Shown: piece by piece, positions 24,633 to 32,291 of the stretch
Layout: each line of letters begins with the position of its first letter
Numbering within the stretch: position 1 is the stretch's first letter
Origin: Proteiniphilum sp. UBA1403
Lineage (GTDB): Bacteria; Bacteroidota; Bacteroidia; Bacteroidales; Dysgonomonadaceae
Direction: 5' to 3'
DNA: 37,875 bases
NCBI GenBank assembly: GCA_002305715.1
Contig: DBQD01000047.1
Coordinates: forward strand, 1 to 37,875
The notes under the pieces: model-generated
Databases searched by the model: none
The model's input: only the letters and a program-made list of their open reading frames with translations
Told to the model about the DNA's origin: nothing
Position numbers and translations under genes: made by a program

Positions 24633-27600
24633 ATTGTCCGAAATGCAATAAACCTAATCGAGATATAGCTGTATTTTGTAAGCACTGTGGCGAAAAAGTC
24701 ATTACAAAATCGATTGCTCCCCTAAAGGATTTAGTTGGAATGGAGCAGGTAAAAGAAAGATTGTACGATCTGGTGGATATGTGCGAAAAACTGGCTTTGA
24801 GAGCAAAAAATACAGGAGTAAAGAGACGCCCCGGCATGAATATGGTTATCACAGGCAATACCGGTACAGGAAAAACCAAACTGATTGGTGTCATCCAAAC
24901 GCTACTATACAGCACAGGAATCATTAAAAATCCAATAGCTATAATAATAGATGCCGTTGATTACGATAACTTCTCGAAGGAAGAAAATTGGGATGCAAAT
25001 ATTACGAAAACAAAGGGTGGAATTTTGGTAATTGAAAACGCACAGAAACTTGTTCCGCAAAGAGAATCGGAAGATATCAACAAACTAGACAGACTCTTCA
25101 AATGCATGAATGATGAATGGAATAACGATCCAATTGTCATCCTTGCAGGATTGACCGGATTAAGTGCCTTCATGCGTTCAAACGCAGACATTGCAAGTCG
25201 CTTCGACTATCATTTTGAACTGCCCAATTACAGTGCTACTGAACTTTGTGAAATCTGCACCTCAACACTAAAAAACACCTTTAACTTAATTCCGGGTAAT
25301 GACGCCTGTGCCAAGCTGGAGCGGATCTTCAAATACGCATTCCGTAATCAGAAGGAAGATTTTATGTTTGGTAATAATGGCCATTTTGCTTTTAAAACAG
25401 CTGAGCAAATATGGCAAAAAACTATTAATCGCGACACGAATGCGACAACTTTCGAACTAGATGACATCATTGGTAAAGAGTTCAAAGAGAAGTCGTACGA
25501 TGAGATAATGTCTGAACTCGATCAGTTTGTAGGCATTGACGAGATTAAAACCACCGTGCAGAAGATCATCAACAAGATCAACGATGAAAAGGAACTGAAG
25601 GGCAGTAACGCTAAACGAGAAATAAAAGATCATTTCCTCTTCCTGGGTAATCCAGGAACCGGAAAAACCACTATTGCTCGTATTTTTGCCGACATTTTAG
25701 CCTCAATTGAAGTACTACCAAGTGGTCATTTGGTGGAAGTAGCTGCAAAAGACTTGATTGCAGGTTATGTTGGACAAACAGCACAGGCTACGGCTGATGC
25801 TGTTGATCAGGCGATGGGTGGCGTGCTGTTTATTGACGAAGCGTATGATCTTGCAGGTAATGAATTCGGTAAAGATGCTATAAACACACTTCTGAAACTG
25901 ATGGAAGACAAAAGGGGAAAGTTTATATGCATAGCTGCAGGTTATACCAAAGAAATGGTTGATTTTCTAGCCACCAATTCTGGCTTGGCATCCCGATTCA
26001 ATGAAACAGTCAACTTTAGAGATTATAACCCGGAAGAACTAAGTGAGATTTTCCGTCGCATGGCTAAAAAAGATGGCCTCACTCTTTCAATTGAAGCCGA
26101 TAAGCATCTTCAAAACTATTTTAAAAGAATCTTTATTACCCGTGACAAACAGAACTTCGGCAATGCACGTGAGGTATCGAATTTACTCAATAAGGCTAAA
26201 GGTAACCGTAGTTTGCGTTTAAAAGAACTTCGTTCTACTAACAACGTATCAAGAGAAATGCTTTCCGAGTTGACAAGATCCGATATTGAGGGAGAAGAAA
26301 ATTTGAAAGAAAAAGATATCAATGCAATATTGGCGGAACTCGACGAGTTCATTGGCATGGAGAGTGTAAAAATGAAGATACACCAGTTAGCAAATAAATT
26401 GGAAATTAACCGACAGAAAATGGAAAGGGGGTTAGGTGATGCCAAACTTACCAACCTGCATATTATTCTCACAGGAAACCCAGGAACAGGAAAAACAACC
26501 ATTGCCAATAAACTTGGGGAGATTTTTAAAGCCATAGGATTACTTCCTTCGTCAAAAGTTGTCGTAAAAAAGCCGGAGGACCTACAAAGTTCCATTGTTA
26601 ATGACACGGGAGTAAAGACCAACAAAGCCTGCGATGAAGCAATGGGTGGTGTATTATTGATTGACGAAGCGTATGGACTTGCCGACAAGCAGGGATATAC
26701 CGACGGTACAAGTAAAGAGGCAGTGGAAACGCTTATGACACGCATGAGCGAAGATGCGGGAAGATTTGTGGTGATTGTAGCAGGATACCGAAATGAAATC
26801 GAACAATTTATCCGCAATGCGAACCCAGGTCTCGGTCGACGCTTTACAACCAAACTGCACATAGATGATTACACACGGGATGAACTGGTTGAGATATTCA
26901 TGCTGAATGCAAAGAAGAACAAGGATATCCTGACAAATGAGGCTATTATCATTTTGAAGAAATTAGTTGCACAAATGGTCGATGCCAAACGTGAAAACTT
27001 TGGTAACGCAGGTGAAATGGTGAAACTGTTGGAAGAAGCAGACACACGGAGAGCAAATAGGCTGATGACAATGATGCGCAACGGGGAAAATATACCAGAT
27101 GATGCATACCACATTTTTGAAGCAGAAGATATTCCATACGATCCACCCAAGGTGCTCAATGAAGAGGAAATTTTCCGTGAATTAAATCAATTGATAGGGT
27201 TGAATAATGTAAAACAAGAGATAAAAGAGCTCGCCGATTATATAAAAGTGGAACGTAGAAAAGCGGAAGACTTGGGTAAGAAATTCCAAGGTATAACCGA
27301 TCATTACCTCTTTGTGGGCAACCCGGGTACAGGCAAAACGACTGTCGCTCGAATCATGGCAAATATTTTTTATGCCTTGGATGTACTACCTACAAATAAA
27401 TTGGTTGAAGTAAAGCGAGAAGACCTAGTGATGGGTTATGTAGGTCAAACTGCACCCAACACAAAAGAAAAAGTAAGAAGTGCCTTTGGCGGTGTTTTTT
27501 TCATTGATGAAGCCTACACACTAAAAAGCAATGGAAGTGGAGACTTCGGCCAGGAAGCCACCAATACATTGTTACCATTGATGTTGGATTACAAAGGAAA

Positions 27601-27979
27601 GATTGTCTTCATTGCGGCAGGGTATCCATATGAAATTCAACAATGGATAAACACCAACAGTGGATTAGAGAGTCGTTTCACAAAAACGATCCATTTTGAG
27701 GATTATAACGGGGAAGAGATGGCTCAAATATTTATGATGAAAGCTACCAACGACCAGCTGCAACTCACACCAGAAGCCGAAACTGTGATGAAGGAGTACT
27801 TTCACAATTTGTATTTGCATAGAGGGCATAATTTTGCCAATGCAAGGGAAGTCGAGAATTTTTTCAAAAGGGTAAAGAGAAGGCAAAGCAGTAGACTGGA
27901 GAAAAGGATGTTTGAACCCGATTTTAACAAAAATGAGTACAAGGTATTGTGTGTGGAAGACTTCCCCACAGCAATCTAA
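24629..27979 (+). CDS. Four-module CbxX/SpoVK-type AAA+ ATPase with N-terminal zinc ribbon
   Basis: A 1116-aa protein. A zinc ribbon (C3, C6, C17, C20) precedes four AAA+ modules of the CbxX/CfxQ/SpoVK type. Their Walker A motifs lie near residues 76 (GNTGTGKT), 340, 615 and 897 (each GNPGTGKT). Walker B is degenerate in module 1 (ILVIENAQ) but intact in modules 2, 3 and 4 (LFIDEAY, LLIDEAY, FFIDEAY). The pore-loop-like YVGQTA is present only in modules 2 and 4. Each module has a possible arginine finger (ASRF, ASRF, GRRF, ESRF). Family members remodel or thread proteins. The start overlaps the kinase stop by 4 nt, so the pair is translationally coupled. Confidence 0.93.
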   Translation: MNCPKCNKPNRDIAVFCKHCGEKVITKSIAPLKDLVGMEQVKERLYDLVDMCEKLALRAKNTGVKRRPGMNMVITGNTGTGKTKLIGVIQTLLYSTGIIKNPIAIIIDAVDYDNFSKEENWDANITKTKGGILVIENAQKLVPQRESEDINKLDRLFKCMNDEWNNDPIVILAGLTGLSAFMRSNADIASRFDYHFELPNYSATELCEICTSTLKNTFNLIPGNDACAKLERIFKYAFRNQKEDFMFGNNGHFAFKTAEQIWQKTINRDTNATTFELDDIIGKEFKEKSYDEIMSELDQFVGIDEIKTTVQKIINKINDEKELKGSNAKREIKDHFLFLGNPGTGKTTIARIFADILASIEVLPSGHLVEVAAKDLIAGYVGQTAQATADAVDQAMGGVLFIDEAYDLAGNEFGKDAINTLLKLMEDKRGKFICIAAGYTKEMVDFLATNSGLASRFNETVNFRDYNPEELSEIFRRMAKKDGLTLSIEADKHLQNYFKRIFITRDKQNFGNAREVSNLLNKAKGNRSLRLKELRSTNNVSREMLSELTRSDIEGEENLKEKDINAILAELDEFIGMESVKMKIHQLANKLEINRQKMERGLGDAKLTNLHIILTGNPGTGKTTIANKLGEIFKAIGLLPSSKVVVKKPEDLQSSIVNDTGVKTNKACDEAMGGVLLIDEAYGLADKQGYTDGTSKEAVETLMTRMSEDAGRFVVIVAGYRNEIEQFIRNANPGLGRRFTTKLHIDDYTRDELVEIFMLNAKKNKDILTNEAIIILKKLVAQMVDAKRENFGNAGEMVKLLEEADTRRANRLMTMMRNGENIPDDAYHIFEAEDIPYDPPKVLNEEEIFRELNQLIGLNNVKQEIKELADYIKVERRKAEDLGKKFQGITDHYLFVGNPGTGKTTVARIMANIFYALDVLPTNKLVEVKREDLVMGYVGQTAPNTKEKVRSAFGGVFFIDEAYTLKSNGSGDFGQEATNTLLPLMLDYKGKIVFIAAGYPYEIQQWINTNSGLESRFTKTIHFEDYNGEEMAQIFMMKATNDQLQLTPEAETVMKEYFHNLYLHRGHNFANAREVENFFKRVKRRQSSRLEKRMFEPDFNKNEYKVLCVEDFPTAI

Positions 27980-28011
27980 TATCACTATCTGTGTATCTAA
28001 ATGGAATAAAT

Positions 28012-28503
28012 ATGGAATTCAATAAATGCCCCTACTGCAACAAAGAAATTGAATCGGATAGCTTATACTGCGACCAGTGTGGCCAGGAATTGAGGATTTG
28101 TACACATGGGCATGGATTTAAGAGAGGAAAAATATGCAGCGAATGCGGCAAGCCCCTCATACTGGCAAAAGATGTATCACACACCAAAGCTCCTACGAAA
28201 CAACAAACAGTTGAACCTAAACATCTAGTTAACAACACACTAAATGCCCGCTTACAGCTTCTTGATGGTGCAGTTATTGGGCGAAGAACAGGCAATTATG
28301 TAGATGTCTTTGGGTCGCAGGGCTATGTCTCCGGATCGCACGCACGTTTGCAGAGAAGCGCCTCTGGTGAGTGGAGTATTATTGATCTTGACTCAACCAA
28401 TGGTACATTCCTTAATGAGACTAGACTGGTTCCTCAAAGACCGGCAACCTTTAATATAGGTGATATTATTGCATTTTATGATTTGAAATTCATTGTCGAA
28501 TAA
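28012..28503 (+). CDS. Zinc-ribbon FHA-domain protein
   Basis: A 163-aa cytosolic protein. The N-terminus has a CxxC/CxxC zinc ribbon (C6, C9, C20, C23) and a second Cys/His-rich half (C30, then CSEC at 42-45). A polar linker leads to a C-terminal forkhead-associated domain (about 87-163) with the phospho-threonine-binding residues: GRR, SGSHARL, and STNGTFLN. FHA domains bind phospho-threonine peptides, so this is the reader of the adjacent kinase. The frame is open upstream, but ATG 28012 is chosen because it starts directly before the first ribbon and avoids overlap with the AAA+ gene. It lies 32 nt after that gene and 18 nt before the phosphatase gene. Confidence 0.92.
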   Translation: MEFNKCPYCNKEIESDSLYCDQCGQELRICTHGHGFKRGKICSECGKPLILAKDVSHTKAPTKQQTVEPKHLVNNTLNARLQLLDGAVIGRRTGNYVDVFGSQGYVSGSHARLQRSASGEWSIIDLDSTNGTFLNETRLVPQRPATFNIGDIIAFYDLKFIVE

Positions 28504-28521
28504 TTTACATATTAAACAACT

Positions 28522-29268
28522 ATGCTTCTGAAATCTGAAATAAACAGCGACATTGGTTGTGTCAGAGCCAACAACGAAGACATGATCCTTTTTGGTGGGG
28601 AGTTATTCCGTGATAAGCATACAAAGCAAATTTTAGAGCTTTCAGACACAGCTCGGTTCGCAACAATAGTAGCTGACGGGATGGGTGGGCATAGTGGAGG
28701 TGAATTTGCTTCGGAGATTGCACTTAAATGTTTCGACGAATTTGTGCTCAAATTACCTGATGGCATTGATGAGATTGAAATAACGTCTAATTTAAAACAA
28801 TGGGCAGAGAATACACATCGTTACATACTTAATAAAAGCAATGAAATGCCCAATTGTGAAGGAATGGGAAGCACATTTTGCGGATTGCTCTTTTTTGGGG
28901 AAATGGTTCTAGCATTGAATATAGGAGACAGCAGGATATATCGTTATCGAAGTGGGATACTCAGACAATTGACTACAGATCATTCAATAAATCAACTAAC
29001 TGGCGATCGTTCACACGCTTCCAACCAGATTTACAACTCACTGGGTGGTGGCGATTCAATATTTATCGATATTAAAAATTTGAGTGGACAAATATTGGAA
29101 GAGGATATCTATCTTATCTGCTCAGACGGTCTTTACGATATGCTTACAGACGACGAAATTGAACGAATAGTGACTGAAGATCAGTCTGTAGATGCCCTGA
29201 TAAATGCAGCTAAAAATGCAGGTGGCAAGGACAATGTAAGCGTAATATTACTAGAAATTATCTACTAA
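28522..29268 (+). CDS. PP2C-family Ser/Thr protein phosphatase
   Basis: A 248-aa soluble PP2C (PPM/Stp-type) phosphatase with all the usual motifs: RANNED (D20), VADGMGGHSGG (D51, G52), NIGDSRIYRYR (D136), ICSDGLYDML (D202) and GGKDNVSVILL (D237). It should need Mn2+ or Mg2+ and remove phosphate from Thr and Ser. It lacks membrane segments and extra domains. Its position next to the FHA and kinase genes marks it as the eraser of the same pathway, as in PknB-Stp pairs. Length is typical for bacterial PP2C. Confidence 0.95.
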   Translation: MLLKSEINSDIGCVRANNEDMILFGGELFRDKHTKQILELSDTARFATIVADGMGGHSGGEFASEIALKCFDEFVLKLPDGIDEIEITSNLKQWAENTHRYILNKSNEMPNCEGMGSTFCGLLFFGEMVLALNIGDSRIYRYRSGILRQLTTDHSINQLTGDRSHASNQIYNSLGGGDSIFIDIKNLSGQILEEDIYLICSDGLYDMLTDDEIERIVTEDQSVDALINAAKNAGGKDNVSVILLEIIY

Positions 29269-29319
29269 TATACTGAATATCTTTATCTATACATATTAAT
29301 CACTCAAAAGTAAAATACT

Positions 29320-30891
29320 ATGGACTTCAAAAAAATCTTCGACATCACATTCCTTTTTTTTATCGGATCACTCATCGTATCTGGAATTGCCATATACATG
29401 TCAGGGACAAGAAATGAGCCAACCAACATTCAACTCAAAGCCCCTAAATCTACTAACCTGTATGGAGTTCTAACCCTCAATGATAAAACTATTATCAAGA
29501 CTATTTCTCCGGGTGAGGATATTACTATATTGGGTCAAAGGATGCCATCTAGTGGTAAGTCAATGGCGTTCTGGGTCGAAACAAGCGATGGAAATAGGGG
29601 TTTCGTTCGACAAGAATCTATTGATGAAATGATCATCGTATTTGATACGAAATGTGTAGAATCAAATGAGATTGCTGGAGTTAAAACAAGAGATACAGTA
29701 CGAATTGTAAGCGCAGCAGATGAATATTATTATGAATATAATATCATTACACAAGATGGTAAACAGGCAGTGTGTGATAATGAAGGACTTTTAAGTTCAA
29801 CAGGTATGAGTATGCTGAATTACAGTATAAATGAAAAGGTGTGTTATTTCCTAAGCAAGCAAAAATTTGAGAAAATGTATTTGGGTAAAAATTTCGAAGA
29901 GACAGAACAACTCTATCGCAAAGCTCTGTTTGTCAGAAAAAGAGGTTCGCATACTGAAGCTGACTACCCATTACTTGTCTTCGATAAAAAAGATGGTTCT
30001 TTCTATTTCCCTACCATAGTTTTCGAGAATAATATTGCAACATCATACACTACCAATCTCAGTAAAAAGGGCAATAAGTTTTTCCTTCGTATTCTTCCTT
30101 TATCTGATAAAATTTTGGATGTTGATCTATTCTCAACTCTAATTAGTCGAAGTTATTTTAAAAAAGAACGTGTTGCTGATAATACCAACGTTCCAGTCAT
30201 ATTAAAAGCTGCATTATGGATTGTCGGAATTTTCATCATTGCAGGATTTCTTGTATGGCTGTTTCTTTCGAATTTTATTATTCCAGGTTTTCTGTTTGGA
30301 CTTTTACGGTTTCGTTTTCCATTGATATTTGCAAGCAATAAATCAATGATAATGTTACTGTTAACCACTATTGGAATTTGCACCTATATCTGGATTATAT
30401 TGGGACTAGCCTATTCTTTTTCCTGGTGGTATTTCCTTCCCATACTTTTAGTCACAGCCTCGTGGACAACGAATCAAATAATAGAATTCTTCTCCTTCTT
30501 TCCACCTGACAGATGTCCCGAATGCAAACGGTTGTACAGTATTGTACATGTAAAAAAAGCACAAACGAGAGAGTATCAAGAATGGCGTAAGGAAGAAAAG
30601 CGTAGTAAAATAGGTGGATCAAGAAAACGCTACAGAAAACATGATATAATTGAAACGACCTACCAAAGTGGCAGAAAAGAGTATCATAATACAAATTATA
30701 GAACTGAAACAGAGGTCACAAATATATATCAAAATGACAAGTACGATGTTCTCTATTTAGTACATGAGTTCTTACATACTTATGAATGCAAAGGATGCGG
30801 TCACAACGAGTATAATACAAGTAAGGAGCTGGAAGAACTTGATAGAAAATATAGAGGTTCTTATGCTTCAGCTTCTACATATACTGAATAA
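29320..30891 (+). CDS. Membrane protein with SH3-like and split zinc-binding regions
   Basis: A 523-aa protein that I do not recognise as a named family. It has an N-terminal membrane segment (about 8-28). A beta-rich region at about 40-105, with LYGVLTLNDKTIIKTISPGE and GNRGFVRQESI, looks SH3-like. A second mostly beta region follows (about 105-285). Two or three membrane segments lie at about 290-390. The cytosolic C-terminus has CPEC (399-402) and CKGC (490-493) separated by about 87 residues rich in Lys, Arg and Tyr, a zinc knuckle with a long insert. The pattern suggests an envelope sensor or anchor for the zinc-ribbon proteins encoded upstream. It follows the phosphatase gene by 51 nt. 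Confidence 0.75.
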   Translation: MDFKKIFDITFLFFIGSLIVSGIAIYMSGTRNEPTNIQLKAPKSTNLYGVLTLNDKTIIKTISPGEDITILGQRMPSSGKSMAFWVETSDGNRGFVRQESIDEMIIVFDTKCVESNEIAGVKTRDTVRIVSAADEYYYEYNIITQDGKQAVCDNEGLLSSTGMSMLNYSINEKVCYFLSKQKFEKMYLGKNFEETEQLYRKALFVRKRGSHTEADYPLLVFDKKDGSFYFPTIVFENNIATSYTTNLSKKGNKFFLRILPLSDKILDVDLFSTLISRSYFKKERVADNTNVPVILKAALWIVGIFIIAGFLVWLFLSNFIIPGFLFGLLRFRFPLIFASNKSMIMLLLTTIGICTYIWIILGLAYSFSWWYFLPILLVTASWTTNQIIEFFSFFPPDRCPECKRLYSIVHVKKAQTREYQEWRKEEKRSKIGGSRKRYRKHDIIETTYQSGRKEYHNTNYRTETEVTNIYQNDKYDVLYLVHEFLHTYECKGCGHNEYNTSKELEELDRKYRGSYASASTYTE

Positions 30892-31034
30892 AGGGAAATA
30901 TGAAGCTATCACGTTCATTTAAATATCTCATAACATAAAGTTAAAATATCCAAATCAACTGTTCCATTATTTTTTATCCTAGTCAAGTATTTTAGGGATA
31001 ATAAGGGAGAGAATGGAGCGATATAATTATCGTA

Positions 31035-31646
31035 ATGCGACACAACTTTACAACAATTCCTTTAACGAAGTATCCTGAACTGATCTCTCTGATCAATTCC
31101 CAATCGTGTTACAACTTATTCTCTGAAGAAAGGACACACCTGCAAACATCCCGGTTATCATTCTTCAGAAATCACAAGTTAGTATCGGCACAAACATTCT
31201 CTACGATACCGCCTGTCACCATGAACTATTTGTGGAATGAAAAGCGCAAAGAGATTATCAAATTAGATGGAAATCGAGATGCCGTTTTCAATAACTTAGA
31301 CAAGTTGGAGTTGATTCTAAATGAAGAAACGGTTGTACCATACATCAAATTTGTTCTTGACTCCGTCTGGAGCGATAAAGGCAATTTACGACTTGTAGAA
31401 GATATAAATGAAATTGATTTTGTGGAAAAACCACTTTTGGAAGAACTGCATTTTATGGAAAAAACCATAAGACCGGCCATTGTTACGACAACAAATAAGG
31501 GCTATCTCATTGACACCATTATCATTTATGGTACGGAAATTTATCAATCCATCATAGATGTACAAAAGGAGGGTTTGTTTGAATTTCAATCTGAAACAGA
31601 ATTAAAAGCGGGTGTATCCTGTGTAAGAGTCATAATTTTAGAATAA
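31035..31646 (+). CDS. Unrecognised protein containing EKTIRPA
   Basis: A 203-aa soluble protein of mixed alpha/beta character, with no signal peptide and no family I recognise. Blocks include LSFFRNHKLVSAQTF, TVVPYIKFVLDSVWSDKG and YLIDTIIIYGTEIYQSIIDV. Residues 142-148 read EKTIRPA, identical to the first repeat of the kinase N-terminal tail. The gene follows the membrane protein after 143 nt and is 3 nt before the SUKH-like gene, so it probably belongs to the 3' part of the island. ATG 31035 is the first plausible start. It may be a substrate or an immunity-like partner. Confidence 0.7.
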   Translation: MRHNFTTIPLTKYPELISLINSQSCYNLFSEERTHLQTSRLSFFRNHKLVSAQTFSTIPPVTMNYLWNEKRKEIIKLDGNRDAVFNNLDKLELILNEETVVPYIKFVLDSVWSDKGNLRLVEDINEIDFVEKPLLEELHFMEKTIRPAIVTTTNKGYLIDTIIIYGTEIYQSIIDVQKEGLFEFQSETELKAGVSCVRVIILE

Positions 31647-31649
31647 TAA

Positions 31650-32270
31650 ATGGGCACATTTTACAGGAAATTATTATTGTTGGATGAAGCCATGATTGTC
31701 CGCCCTGCCACAGCAGAAGACATTGAGTGGGCAAACAATGAATTAAAAAAATCAAACTTACCATCTATTCCAAATGATTATGCCGATTTTCTGAGACATT
31801 GTAATGGATTTGCATTCAATGGTGTAGAACTGTATGGGACAGATAATATAACCGATAATGTAACCAATTTTCAGTTGATTGATATTGTATCTTTTTCAGA
31901 ACAACAAAGTGAGTTTTACAATGATCAACAACTTTATTTTGGACGTGTAGATGACGATATCTTTACATTCAATCCAGCAGTTGCAAAATATGAAACAAGG
32001 GATATCAGCAGTTTTGAGATTTGGGACCAATACGACAGTTTTGAAATGTTCCTGGATAAAGAGATTTCAACAAAGTTGGTGCCAAATTGGGAGAATATGA
32101 GTATTTCTTTCATCGTGCGAAGTAAAATGAAAAAGGATCCTCTTATTAGAAAAAATATGCTTGAATATTATAAATTGATGGCTGATGGAGGTAAAGAGGA
32201 TGACGATATGGATGGAAATGAGGAAGAAGAGCACAATGACGATGATGGCAGATATGATGCATGGGTATAA
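31650..32270 (+). CDS. SUKH (SMI1/KNR4, YrhA-type) family protein
   Basis: A 206-aa soluble protein. The central SUKH-type core reads LPSIPNDYADFLRHCNGFAF then NGVELYGTDNITDN, and later LYFGRVDDDIFTFNP and ISSFEIWDQYDSFEMFLD. These resemble SMI1/KNR4 and YrhA proteins. SUKH proteins are common immunity proteins of polymorphic toxin systems, and some act in regulation. The C-terminus (about 178-206) is an acidic tail, EDDDMDGNEEEEHNDDDG. It starts 3 nt after the preceding gene. ATG codon 15 is an alternative start. Confidence 0.75.
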   Translation: MGTFYRKLLLLDEAMIVRPATAEDIEWANNELKKSNLPSIPNDYADFLRHCNGFAFNGVELYGTDNITDNVTNFQLIDIVSFSEQQSEFYNDQQLYFGRVDDDIFTFNPAVAKYETRDISSFEIWDQYDSFEMFLDKEISTKLVPNWENMSISFIVRSKMKKDPLIRKNMLEYYKLMADGGKEDDDMDGNEEEEHNDDDGRYDAWV

Positions 32271-32291
32271 GTGATGATAATCTGATAAAAT

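Noticed and set aside
26116..26862. Long minus-strand open frame (248 codons) opposite the AAA+ gene
   Set aside because: It is fully antisense to a strongly supported AAA+ coding region. The Ser/Phe/Ile-rich translation is typical of antisense frames, and no family is recognisable.
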